DNA of 64,000 nucleotides from Phoronis australis (lineage: Eukaryota > Phoronida > Phoronidae), in NCBI GenBank assembly GCA_002633005.1, contig NMRA01000209.1, forward strand, positions 28,370 to 92,369, in the 5' to 3' direction. The position numbers and the translations under genes were made by a program. Under the pieces are notes generated by a model that worked only from the letters and a program-made list of their open reading frames with translations, was not told where the DNA came from and ran no database searches. Every line of letters starts with the position of its first letter. The stretch's first letter is position 1. Below, in pieces: positions 1 through 11,990 of the stretch.

Positions 1-469
1 TCAGGTCCAATTTCAAGTGTCAAATTTGGAAGACGGCGCAATCGTAACGGAACTATGGCTAAGTATAGGCTCTCTCGCGATATCCCGTCGTCTGCTCCAC
101 TGTGCAATAAAGAAAATTACTTCATTTTTTTAAAGAAAATGGAACCTGAGTGACAATGAAAAAACAGAAGCTGCTGGTAAGATGCGAATTTTAATCGAAG
201 CCTTAGTGAATCACTTAGAAACTCATAATTTTCTCTTTGTCGAACCTTAACTTAAGACGATTTCCAAAGCAATCCCGTCATTATTGCCAACACGAAAAAC
301 GGATTTGGTCTTTTGGGCAATTGAAGACTATTTTAAATACAACAAATTTGTTACGAACCGATTGCACAAAATATAAAACGTGTAATAAGCATTACAAAAA
401 GAAGTAGGTTTCGCGCGCAAACGCTGTGGACCATAAACAAGTAGGTCTCTTAGTATCAAAGTTGGAGTT
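1..469. other. Non-coding sequence, nothing recognised
   Basis: No coding pattern, repeat end or RNA motif was recognised here. The stretch is AT-rich and broken by stops in all frames. Confidence 0.5.
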
Positions 470-545
470 AAATCGTGGTGGTGTAGTGGTAAAGCATGCG
501 CGCTCTATCCAACGGGTCGTGAGTTCGAGTCTGTGGTATTTTCAG
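470..545 (+). repeat. tRNA-like sequence, probable SINE head
   Basis: An A-box-like stretch (GGTGTAGTGGTAAAGC) is followed about 35 bases later by a B-box-like stretch (GAGTTCGAGTCT), the internal promoter arrangement of RNA polymerase III tRNA-type genes. The T-arm stem does not pair beyond one or two bases and no acceptor stem closes, so this is not a working tRNA. A tRNA-derived SINE head or tRNA pseudogene is the likeliest reading. Confidence 0.4.
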
Positions 546-639
546 TTTTTCCTGATTGACACGTTTTCCGTGTTTTTATTTTGTCTTTTTTTCTGGGATA
601 ATACTTCAGGAATCAAGGAAAATGCTTGATTTTTAAAGG

Positions 640-797
640 AAAAAACAGAAAAATTTCCTGGGCGGGAGGAGGGCAAACCCCCTTCCGACCTCCTCCCATT
701 CGGTGCTATGCGCATCTACAATCGTGGTTTGCGCAAATGCTTAAAGACAAACTGTTGCTCCCCTTGTGATATCCTAGATCCTCCACTGACTTTACAG
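640..797. repeat. GGCGG-family short element, degenerate copy
   Basis: The stretch starts with a GGGCGGGAGG-type G-rich end and finishes with ATCCTAGATCCTCCACTGA. A very similar end (ATCCTAGATCAGCCACTGA) closes the sequence near 22493, and the internal order of features is also similar between the two. It is therefore a diverged member of a dispersed short-repeat family, probably non-autonomous. No coding capacity is visible. Confidence 0.4.
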
Positions 798-2440
798 CAC
801 TTAAAGGGATATTGAGCCCTGTTTTGGTGATTTGAACCAATCCTCGTTCTGTCACTCGCCATTGCATCACTGGGTCATCTTGAAAGATAAATGCAAGAAT
901 TAACTAAAAACGCACACACCCAATCTCACAAACTGGACATTGTGCTCCTTGGTGGGTGGTCTCTTCCCAAAATTGCCGTGTAATTCAGAGTGTCGTGCTT
1001 GCCCGTTTAGCGGACTTTGGAAGAAGCTTGGGGGCTATCGAGGGTTGTTTCAGAGAACTGGATGGGAAAATCGTTTTCAGTATCTGTTATAGGGCAAAAC
1101 CAGTTTTGGTATCCTTTTAATTCACTGTAGGAGCTTTGATCAACTTTCGTGATATCATGGGGAGTTAGCGACACCGCGTTTCCCGATTGATATCGAGAAG
1201 CATTGTCCAACTACAACGCTACGGTGAAACCTCATTAATTCTAGTACATGTATTTCGAAAGTCGAAATGTGTGTTCGAAGCTTAAAGCTAAGCGTACATC
1301 GACAAGGCAACTTGCAGACTCCGCATATGTCAGTTTCTAACAACGCGTACACCAGTAATTTAGCGATTGTGAGAAACTAGGCAGTCCCAGTTAACCCCCA
1401 GTCACGTATGCGCACTCATCGAAAGCGACTGGCAGTGACTGGGTCAGTGTAACCATTGAAAAGTACGGTAGAAGGCGCTTGTAATCATGTGACTTACATG
1501 CTGACTTTTGTGTATTTGCCACTGTAACTTAGATATTTGGGTAGATATATACTTTCCACCAGTATTCCTTTTTATGCAATAGACCATCTGTTCATACAAT
1601 CCTAAAAGGAGAATGCCACCCAAAAACAACCTATTTTGTATCAATTTATATCGAGTAATTTTACTCGATAACGGAACGTTCGGTTGCGTTACCTGACACC
1701 TGACGGCAGACGGAGGTGTTGAAATTATCCAATGACGTCATTGGTTTCACACGCAGTCTGTTCAGCAGTTTACAACACGGGTTACTGGTGTTAGCTCATG
1801 GGTTGAATTCATCGTTTAACACAAATAAATCATCAAACTTCGATGTAAATCTCTTAAAAATACATCGAGTTCTTATAAAAACGTGTTGTTTTATTTCGCT
1901 GTTACGGATTTATTGGTATTTGGACACACTGTAGCCTACAAAATTCGGCAGGCCAATTTACTAAGGTCCGGGGTAGGAGCTTGGGGTCTGGAGATAAATT
2001 CGAAGTATTCTTGCGTGAAATACAGACAAGAGAACCTAGATCTGTGTGGTTTAGACTTGTGATTTTTTGAGTTCTAAACACACAAAACGCTCGTTATCCC
2101 GGCCAGTGGCTCGGAACCAGATCAGGCCCGTTACTGCCGCCGGGACTGGCACGAACATAAACCAGCTTGAGTTGGAAACTAATCCTCCAGTCACGAAAAG
2201 ACTATAGTGAGCCAAAGAAATAATGTGCACGTAAGTATTTATGTGAACTAGCCACGAAAGTGAAAATCTACTTGCTTGTCGGGGGCCGCGCCGAAGTCTG
2301 GTTCCTCTTCCACAGACAAAGGTTGTACAGTAACAATGATTTGAATAATGTATTTGTATTTCTAAATAAAGGTTCCCCTAACACGTGACCATAGCATATC
2401 ATATCATATGAAAATCGAGTAATTGTTTCACAAGAGCTTT
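798..2440. other. Non-coding intergenic sequence
   Basis: No gene was recognised. Small open frames here lack codon structure or known motifs. The one notable site is the CCAAT/CRE palindrome at 1729-1744, listed separately. Confidence 0.4.
1729..1744. promoter_or_regulatory. 16-bp palindrome: CRE between two inverted CCAAT boxes
   Basis: The sequence CCAATGACGTCATTGG is a perfect 16-base palindrome. Its centre is the full cAMP-response element TGACGTCA (bound by CREB/ATF bZIP dimers), and each flank supplies a CCAAT box (bound by NF-Y). Whether it is used is unknown, as no promoter or gene is visible nearby; chance or transposon origin is possible. Confidence 0.35.
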
Positions 2441-2802
2441 CTGTCAGCTAACACTGAATTAGCATGCGCTCACACGGCCTCGGTGCCCGGTCAAATACCT
2501 TTATTGCCGGCTTCAAAAGCCGGTAACGCAGTGGCTTCTCAACATTTTCACTCACGAATACTGCAAAGGCATTACAAATTGTATCTAATGAGACAGACTT
2601 TGTTTCAGTTTTATATAAGTATTGGTTAGGATGAGAATAATTCATTTCGAAACACAGCGCAGAAAATATACGTCTACATGGCAACTCGCCCGTCGCTAAT
2701 CCCGACTTAATCAAGAGCTCATCCAACGAAGACTTCACGAGTCGGATCGTATACATGTAGGTTTCACAGGCTATCTGTTCCATGCGAACCAGAATACACT
2801 GA

Positions 2803-3105
2803 TCAAGAAATACTAGACTGGTGCCGTGAACATGCACAGGCAGTGGAATATATGGATAGTTCTTTGGTATGCCGGAATTCGTCAGAGAAATCACTGTCGA
2901 CGAAATGCTGGCCACAGACACGGAGATGTTTCACGGCCTCATACTTGCTATTAATAGCGTACCTTTCATTCTTCACTACTGCGAGACACTTTCTAAGCAT
3001 TTCGGGCTCTCGATGAAGTCGAAAAAACGATATACCCGCTTTCTTCGCAGCTTCATAGTTTGGACAAGCTGGAACGATGCACGGCCGCAATATAACGGCA
3101 TTCAC
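2803..3105 (-). pseudogene. THAP-domain fragment (C2CH zinc finger)
   Basis: The minus-strand frame contains CIVPACPNYEAAKKAGISFF, then REPEMLRKCLAVV and VCGQHFVDSDF. This is the order of the THAP zinc-coordinating C2CH module: C-x4-C, a phenylalanine-rich beta strand, then C-x2-H. THAP domains bind DNA in P-element-type transposases and host THAP proteins. The frame has no ATG ahead of the first cysteine, the usual tryptophan of the domain is replaced by cysteine (RKC) and the terminal AVPxxF signature is absent before the stop. A second minus-strand frame continues at 2448-2921 but I recognise nothing in it. A splice acceptor-like TCTGCAG lies just upstream, so an internal exon cannot be excluded. 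A decayed transposase or THAP-gene remnant is the most likely reading. Confidence 0.5.
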
Positions 3106-6100
3106 TCTGCAGACGAACCACTGACGTCGCTGCGTCGTTTCTCACCTTCATGAAAGCGTTGACGCGACACCTCTCGCCAATTAAGGTGAGGTCGACCGTA
3201 TAAGAGGCGATGTGGATATAGACCGATTAAGAACGGTAAAAAAGACTAATTAAATCGGGTGGCATTCTCCTTTAAGATCACGTTTTGAGTAAACATCCAT
3301 TTCATCGAGTGCATCGTCCGCAAAATCGGTCCAAGCCATAGACATCACATTATGATGAAGTCTTTGGTCCAAGCATTCACCATTTTGTTGTGTTTTAGTG
3401 TAAAATTAGGTCATGTGACCATCACATGGTCGTTAAAAGGCGTCCACTAGTTGCAATGAGGCGTACATCAGGGTAGACCAGAGAAACTGAGTGGAATCAG
3501 TGATAAGAAAGTAGAACATGTGCAACTGACGACAACCGAGCGATCAGCTGTACGCTGTCAAAGGTATGAAGACGCACACCAGACTCGCAAACTGACCAGT
3601 TTCCGTCCATTGCTCTCAGTTGTCGGGTGTAACGCAATCTACCATAAAGGTATTTTGCTGTGGAACTCATTGTGATCAGTAATGAGACAATGTACTGCCT
3701 TAAATAAATTCGCCACTCATGCTCATGATTTTTTCTCTGAGACCTGCTCTTGCGAAAACTGCTACGGATGTATACCGTAACTTTTGTATTTATATTTATG
3801 TTTAAGTTCTGTATATTCTCTGTACTGTAGAATTAGCTTGTATTTTAGTTCTGTATTTTCATTTTATAGATTTTAAATTTGTCGGATAATAGCAGTTGTG
3901 CTAACGGTTTATTTTTAAATCTCACCGACTTTTAATTAAATAATAATTCTTACTACTACTACTAACCTATTTACAGCTGGCAGTGTTCAGTTTTTAGGCC
4001 GATTTACGCTAGGCTAGAACACTATGCTCATCAACGTATTTATCCTCAGTAACAGTCAGTGTTCAGCGTCCGCTATCTAAATGCCCACTTGCCTTTTTAC
4101 TGTAACACGGGTCCGAATGATTTTTTTTTCTAAAAAATTTACGGTATTGCTAAAATATTGCTAAAAACTCAAGTACCATTCTTTTCCAAAAAATTGCCGA
4201 CTTCACCCTTTAACACTAATTTAAAGCCCCTATAACTGACCATTTCATTCAGGACAATGACTTGTATGTGGATCCTTTACCCGGAAATACCCCCGGGCCC
4301 CTTTGAAACCCTAATCGACCCCTGATTAACTTTTATGTATTATGCAGCCCTCAGGTAGTATGCCAAGGAAACTGGCGACAGGGATAATAAATCAACTCAA
4401 ATGAATCACGAGGCAATGCGTCGTAACCACGTGTCAACAAACATTTGTTACGTCGATTACTTTGCCAAACCTGGTTTTGACAGTGGGATATTTACGTTTC
4501 GTAATGCATTCGTGCATTGGTTTAAGCACTGTCAAACTGGTGTGTATGATAATATGTTATGACACAGCGACGTGATTAGTTCTTGGAATTGTTTACGGAC
4601 GATTAACATGTCGCGTGTTGTTGCCAACGGTTTCACACCAAGTTCTTCCGCTCTTGAGTCACTATTGATAAAAATCATCTCAAAATATCTGGCCAGGCTT
4701 TATGTGCAAGCTTTGTGGTACATGTACATGTATAAGTAAGTTCGGTCGTCACATTATAGGGATCTGGGGCTTCACAAAAATCTCCTTGAGAGGCTCCGTT
4801 TAGACTATTGGTAAATATTGTGAAGCTAGGCCATTTTTGGTGAAAACGAGTCTTGTTTTTTATCAAAATCTGTTTAAGAACGAGTGACTCGTTATTGTCA
4901 AGACCAAACTAAGGGACTATTTAGAAAGAATGCCGATACTAAGCCCAAACATGTACAGTGCATAGAAAGCGTTGCTTTCCGTCTGTGTATCGCGTTTGGG
5001 TGCGAGTAGCCTACTAGTTAGGAAACCAAGCTTTTAGGAGTCCTAACACGTATTTCCGCTGATTCATTGCCTGGGTGCCCTTCGTTGCCACGGATGCTCA
5101 TGTGAGCGAAATTGAATCTGAAAAATGAGGTTGACTTAACTCTCAGTAATTATCATATGTACATGTACAAGCATTTCCATCATGAACTAATTCGCTCCTA
5201 ATCCAAACTGTGCAGACATTGTCTCAAGAACATAATTTTCACTAGTTGAACATGGCAATTAAAAACACACATGTATCATAAATGCTCTTTGTTTTTTATA
5301 TTTGCACATATCCCATCTTCTGCCTCTCCCAAAAATATCAAAATAAGATTCACTTACTTGTCAAAACATTAGGCGGTTCTTGTATTGCTTTCGGTCAATA
5401 CACGCAGACCAGGGAATTGCCAGCTACAGTACGCTTGGTCAGGTTGTTTACGAACGCCACGCATCAGAAATCCTGCTTAGCCCTCTAACCACCTCATTAC
5501 GGTCACCAATATTGTGCAGTATGCCTCTCATGTGGATCTTGGTAAAGCTAGCTTTAGGAGAATATATTGCGAGTACTTTCCCCCGGCAATAATCTTTTTT
5601 TCTTGCATATCTAAATTAGTATTTTAAGCTATTCCTTAATCATTTTCCACGTTTTAAGTTGCACATTTTCTTAAAAATGATGTTTTATGTATTGGACTGA
5701 TACAAAATTTGAGCAGTGAATGGTGCTATGAACAACATTATTAGCCGATCAGACATGAGACACTGGATAAGTGCGCGGTAGATGTAGATTATATCAGGGA
5801 AACGCGGGATAATTATAACTCGTGAAAACATAATTTTGCTTATTTCTCTAATGTTAAAAGGGATATGGTAATAATTGAGCAACACCAAGAGGGGAAATAA
5901 CACACTTAAATCAAGACAACAACAAAATAAAAAAAAAAAAAAACTATAAGAGGATTCCGAGAATTTTCGCTATGTTAAACCACGTTTCAATTTAGGTCAA
6001 AGTAAATGCGGAAAAATGCAAATCATAATTTCTGGAATTCACTGCAGAATTTTTTTCACGATATTTGCCTTGCTGGCTTTCTACTATGAATTGACGAGTG

Positions 6101-7188
6101 ACTGGTTAGCAGCCTCTGCTGGTGTTCTTGTACTGCAATGCCCTGAACCATGAGTCAGACAACCTAAATCAGATCCCTGTGTGTCTATTCAAAATAACAA
6201 AACGGTGATCTCTGACAACAAGTTCACTAAACCAAGAACTCCCTCTTTCCCAAGTAACCTCACGTCTCGAACGAGACGGCCAGTGCGGAGAATGAACAGT
6301 TGATATTTGGTGTTTTGAAAAACAGTGGTTTGCCTGGTTGAGCTACTTAAAAAGTGCTATACGCTCGTCCCAATAGCCTGTTGCAATCTTGTCTCCCGGA
6401 CACATTCCTTAGCGTCGTGTTGTACATGTGCATATATTGTTCTGCTGATAAGACTTCCAGTGGAGTATCAGTTATACTATGGTGTGCTTGTAATATAATC
6501 AGAACGTTGTATTTCCCCATATTTTGCATCGATCATACATTTAGTTGCTTAGTTATCCACGCCGTTTGAACAAGTTTTCATAGGTATAATTTTCCCGGTG
6601 ACTTATAGATGGCGCTGTAAGGTCCCTACTTGACTCGAATGGCGAGTCAAAATGCGCCAAATCCTCAGTTTTCACCCCAAAGATACCATTTGCATGCATT
6701 TAGTACGAGCTGAGAGACAATGAATATAGTGTAGAAACTCTCCAGATTCGAGAAATCACTGGTGAAAAGTGGGCTTCGACCTGCCACATTTTTCACAAAT
6801 CCAAACATTCTGAAAAGTATTTGAATTTCCTGCTCAATTTCAACATCCCGCTTGCAAGAGATAAAGGCTTAAGAAAAAGCACAGTTGAGCAAAAAGTGGG
6901 CCAAGGGGACAACAGCTGACAATCTTTCACTTAGAACAGATAAAAAATCAGGCAAATGACATTCGCAGCCTTTACGTGCAGCACAGAACTTGAAATGCCC
7001 AGCCAACACAGCAGCTGCCAATTTTGGGCGAGCTAAATTCAACTGTGGCTAAAAATACTAAGGAGTGTCACCTTATATGCGCGGTGACGTTTGTCTATCT
7101 TACTCTGCCAGGGCTCAAGCGTAAGCATAGGTTATAGCTTTTTAGTTTTTGAACAAATAAGACGTCAGCGACAGGTTCCCAACTTTAG
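3106..7188. other. Non-coding intergenic sequence
   Basis: No gene was recognised in about 4 kb. It contains scattered TACATGTA words (for example 4716-4732 and 5158-5168), a run of 15 adenines at 5929-5943 that may be an old retroposon tail, and stop-rich short frames. Confidence 0.4.
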
Positions 7189-7611
7189 AGACAGAAAACA
7201 CGCATTAATTCAATTATTCCCACTAATCGTTGCGCCACCAGCGTGAATTTGCACCAAACACGCATTTAAACTAATTCACCCATTCCCTCTAATCGCTGCG
7301 CCACCTACAGGCGAGCCATTGACTCTCAGTTCTTTCATTCTCACAATGCCAGTACAACTTCAGATGGCGCTACAATTGGTAGAATTAGTTAAATTAGTTG
7401 AACAGATCATATGTGGATCAGTTGAAATAACTTGGGATTAGTTAGATTCAATTAAAATCAACTAATTCAACTAATCCCAGTAATCGCTGCGCCACCTGCG
7501 GGAAGGTAGATAACGTACATGATGTCATCAACCGGCTCACAATTTCAGAGACACCAAACACACATTTCAACTAATTTAACTATGCCCATTTATCGCCTAG
7601 CCACCTGCGGG
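7189..7611. repeat. Degenerate tandem/inverted repeat cluster
   Basis: At least four related units are visible, starting near 7189, 7251, 7453 and 7547. Each has an ACACGCATTT- or CAACTAATT-type A/T-rich part followed by TAATCGCTGCGCCACCTG or a close variant. Units 2 and 4 also share CACCAAACAC ahead of this. Between units 2 and 3 lie partly inverted copies, and 7433-7479 forms a hairpin with perfect 11-base arms (TGGGATTAGTT). Units differ by substitutions and indels. Related TTGAATTAGTTG words recur near 8830 and 9090. No protein is encoded; it is probably a nested or amplified non-autonomous element. Confidence 0.55.
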
Positions 7612-10384
7612 ACAAGCTGACAACAATCATGATGTCAACAACAGGCGTTTATGGTGATGGCAGAATACGTTGAGAAACAGGGATTAGTTGGGTACAACAA
7701 CTCTGACACGTATGCCTGCTTCAATAACTGTCGGAAAAGAAAAGGCAAGGACCTCAAACATCGAACTGAACCTCGGCCGGCTATTTCGAAATTTACAACT
7801 GTTAACAGCTCCTTCATTACTTCAGAATACAGAAAAATCACCTATCGAAAGTTATTGCAAAAATAACAATTTGAAAAATGTAGTCCTACATGTGTTTTTA
7901 CTTGCGAATCATACAAATTCCATTCAATGCCAACTAACTGTACGTGTGGCGGCCACTTTGTTGTTGCACCACAAGTGATTTCCAATCATTTTTGAAAATT
8001 TTGCTTCTTTTGAAACTTATGACTATTTCTTGTAAGGTACATTGTAATAATTTAGGAATTAGAAGTACATGTAGGTCTGCGGTAGTTTTCTTTTCTCGTG
8101 ACTATTTTTTTCTGGAAAAACAGGGGTCTGTTAAATAAAAAGTAACTTAGGACTGAAGTCAGGAAATGGATTTTACCTTTCACCCAACCATTTCTCAAAA
8201 TTAACTCAATCTCACCTCTTGAAATGTACAAATTACCTGAGAGCAAACATTGAAATAATTTCTAAACAAAGTGTCTTGTACATGTATATGCAGTCTGACT
8301 GCAATGCGCTAAACCTTCTTAAGCAGTTGCAAAGTGGGAGCGTATGACCAAATTTCTGTTCGAAGTGTTATGTCACTGCCGTAAATCAGATCAAAGGCGT
8401 CAGAAGTTTGTCTAGCTGTTTTTGTGGGTTGAAGTGCCAAGACACAAAATTCCAGCTCGGAGTCATCATGCGTGCTCGACCGTCTCGACCGACCTTTTTC
8501 CGGTTTTCTCCGCCTGTCCTTCGCAGACTTGTAAGTGTAACTTCAGTAATTATTTTAAAGTCAGCTCAAAATCAATCGCTGTGTTCGCTGTTTGTGTTAT
8601 TAGACACCCAGGTGAATGTTTATGCCCGGAAATTTATGTATGACTTATTCACTGCATTGAGTGGAGATACTTTTAATGTTCAAAAATCGATTTAAACTAG
8701 TTGCCTGAAGGCTTTGAAGATAAAATCAAAAGCAGTCCAACTCAGCTTGATTTTGTATACACCTACAAGACTACTAGCTGCCAGTGACATTTTAAGCCGT
8801 TTAAATTGAAGCAGAAAACTGCTTTTATTCAATCAACTAGTTCAACTTTGTTTCAGGCCACGAGACCAAAGTACATGTACTATCTCTGGAAACCGATTTA
8901 TTAAATGCTGCAAGCCCAGTCGAATAAAACAAACGGCTATGGCAGAAGCAACGAAATTTTGAACACTGCGTTTCTTTCCATAAGTTAAAACAACTACATA
9001 GGAAACTTGCAGGATGAAAATTCGATTGTTCACACTGAAAATTTACAGTTCGTACTAACACTAAATGGCTACCTTCATGAATAAGCTAATTGAATTAGTT
9101 GCTTGCAAAATTTGCAATACACGTTATACACGTTCCTTAACTAATTCTGGTGCGTGAACTCTACAAACGCACAAGGAAATATATATATATCCTTCTTTTG
9201 CGCATATGACTTTAGTGTCTACATGAACAATAAGAACATGACATAATTATCTAGTTAATCTTAGGAACATGATAATTTTCTCTGATATCAACATTACGGT
9301 AAATTGTCTTACTCTTTATCGTATGTGTATTCTAGTCCCTGGTCTTAAAATAGGCGTCTTTCATTCCAATGGTACCAGGCTTAAATGAGTACGCCTTGCA
9401 ATGATACGGTGTATCTTGTACCGGTGCATGTATTGAATAAGCAGCAACTACAGTCAAACAACTTTTGATTCTGGTCACCTTTTTGTTTGTAGAGCAACAA
9501 ATGAACGGGTAAGCAGGCCACTCAATCTTCTGTCATTTGAAAACCATGTGATCACCGACGCATTTTGGTTACAATGTCCTTTTTTCTATTTTAATTCGAA
9601 GTAGCTATTCGCGTTGCTAAATTGCGTTGGGTTTGCCAGTACCAATATGGCGACTCCTCGTTAGAAGGTCTTACTTGCTTCCTTATTTTTCAATGGAGTT
9701 TCTGGGCCAGGTGTTTAACCTTAATACACCAAATGGAACTTGATATTTTTGTTGTCATTTTCCATTTTACTTTTGGAACTAAAGACAAGTGCTTCATATT
9801 CTCCGCTCGAGTGCATAATGGTTTACGTGGAAGACCGTCTGTTCCTTGCATACACATGATGACCTCAGCATTAAAGCTATACATTTGAGCTCATAGCTCG
9901 AACTTAGTTACCATCAAGTGGAAACGAGGACAAGGAACTCGTAAGGCTAAACAATAATGCACTCGAGGGTAGAATAATATATTCGAACTTACACAAAAGT
10001 AGGACGAAAATTGTCATGAAACATTTCGAGTACAAGGATTACACCCCGGAATCCGATCAGCAGTTATCGAAACATTCGTGCACATTGATCTGCTGTAATA
10101 ACAACGCAAGGATTTTTCAAAGTTGCTTTTACGTAAACAAGTCAATTAACACGTCACTCTATATCTTTATCGCTCATAACTTCATTTTGTGCATGTAGAA
10201 CAACAACTGAACGGAACTGCAGATCATTCTATCTTCAGCCACTTAAAAGCAATAATATCACTCTTGGAGCAAAGTTTTACTGTTCTGTTTAAAGTTGAAT
10301 TAGTATTCACTTTCCACATAAATCAAACGTTTACCTGCTTTCATATCTGGTGGGGGTCAAATGATATAATTTCCTGTGTCCTGG
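7612..10384. other. Non-coding intergenic sequence
   Basis: No gene was recognised. Short open frames overlap one another on both strands without recognisable motifs. Single TACATGTA words occur near 8278 and 8872. Confidence 0.4.
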
Positions 10385-11990
10385 CAAGTTTCAGAAAAAA
10401 AATGCTACGTTTGACAATCGAGATACATAATTGCATAAATGAAAGGGGAGGTTTTAATGTTTATTCGTGGATTACAAGAAAGCATTTGATTGGTTTGAAG
10501 GACTGGCTTAAAATAAAAGCTTATATAATACGATGTAATTGGAATAACTATTGTATAAAATATAAGAGAATATGTTTGATGAAAGTGCATAATCACGAGG
10601 TACAAGTCTGGAAATGTCATGGTTTAATTTTTCTGTACACTTAGAGGAAAACAAGGTTGCCAGTTATCTGCATGTTGTACACATTATTTATCACTCATGT
10701 AGAAACGCATATGGTGAAGGACCTAGTTTCTATTGTCACTGGTAGTATGTTAAACTTGTATTCTTTGTTGTTTGCTCACAGCTATCAACTTAGAAATAGC
10801 GATAAATCATTTAGCATAGTTTTGCTGAATGGACCTGCAATTGTCAGCAAATTTGCCAATTCTGCATATCAAATTTGCCAAAGAGAAATATTATTGTATC
10901 CATTGGGTCACACATTATGAAAAGTCAATGGTTTCTTAAACGAAATACAATTGAAGTCACACCAGACTATTATTTGATATTAATCTTACCCCTAATGGGA
11001 TATAAGGACAGGTGCTGAAACAGTGTATCAGAACAATTATTGAAAACACTATTTTCTGCTAAATTCGTTTATGTCAAAATGTACTAACATACGACTTGAG
11101 ATGTGGCTCAAATTATTTGACTCTAAGATAGCACCTATTGTTCTCTGTGCACTACAAATTTTTGGTCACCAAATGGATGACGATACTGAAGTTATGCATA
11201 ACAAATTTTGTAAACTTGTGTTGCATTTAGGAAGAATGGCACCCAACTTTGACCAGCAGTGAATTGGGAAGAACAAATGTGAGAACACATAGATTATTAA
11301 AAATGATAAAATATTGCTTTAAAATTTTGAAATTTTCGGTAGATAAGTATGTTCAGGTATGCCATTCTTATAAATACGAGACGGCTAAGTTAGGTAAAGA
11401 CTGCAGGGCACTTAGTTTAAAATATTTTCAGATGCTTTTAGTGTTGGCTCGTGCTCTCATGGGAATGGAAGTGAGGCTGCATTTTTTGTCTAAAGCCCGG
11501 ATATAATGCTCACTACGGTTTCCGGGCTGAATTTTATTGCATTATGTTTTTGCTTATGTCTTAAAAAACTGCATTTAAACGTTAACTTTTTAAACAGCTT
11601 TGTAATGACATTGAACATCAGATGTCGTAGGAAAGTGTATCATAAAGCAGTTAGATGTACTCATGTATATAGATTATTCAAGTCTACTCTGACGTTAGAA
11701 CATTAAGTTTCAAACATAAAATGAACTGCTCACAGAAAAATGCCGCGTTGATTTCAATGTTTTAATCAGTTTAGAGAGAGGAGAATATGTCATTGTTGTG
11801 AAATGAGATTTATTGAGAGTGAATGCCGTTTTTTTGTTAAGTATGCCCTTTGTACTTGGACCATCAAGGAAAATTTGCCATTCCAAATTCTGTAAAACGT
11901 GTACCACTTGCTTTAGGGTCGCTTGATGAGTTCACATTCATACATTAATGATATGATCAATGCAACAAACTTCCTAGTGAATGCAGAGAA
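10385..11990 (+). mobile_element. Decayed non-LTR retrotransposon (LINE), reverse transcriptase and C-terminal region
   Basis: Fragments of one ORF2-type protein lie in order across three plus-strand frames. Near 10385-10420 ASFRKK and then NATFDN match the conserved block before the palm. At about 10457-10492 CLFVDYKKAFDW matches reverse-transcriptase motif A, with the catalytic aspartate. At 11071-11262 EMWLKLFDSKIAPIVL and VMHNKFCKLVL match the post-RT region of LINEs, followed at 11249-11506 by SSELGRTNV and YCFKILKF. At 11790-11880 RRICHCCEMRFIESE with a later FFVKYAL resembles the C-terminal Cys-rich knuckle. The catalytic motif C (YADD-like) was not found. Frameshifts and stops interrupt every block, so the copy is dead. 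The segments match LINEs of the endonuclease-bearing CR1/L2/Jockey-like type in general; I cannot assign a clade. Confidence 0.7.

Noticed and set aside
470-545. Functional tRNA gene
   Set aside because: The T-arm and acceptor stem do not pair, so only a tRNA-like or SINE reading is supported.
2448-2921. Continuation of the THAP protein in the second minus-strand frame
   Set aside because: No recognisable sequence follows the THAP module in that frame, and a frameshift join cannot be justified from the window alone.
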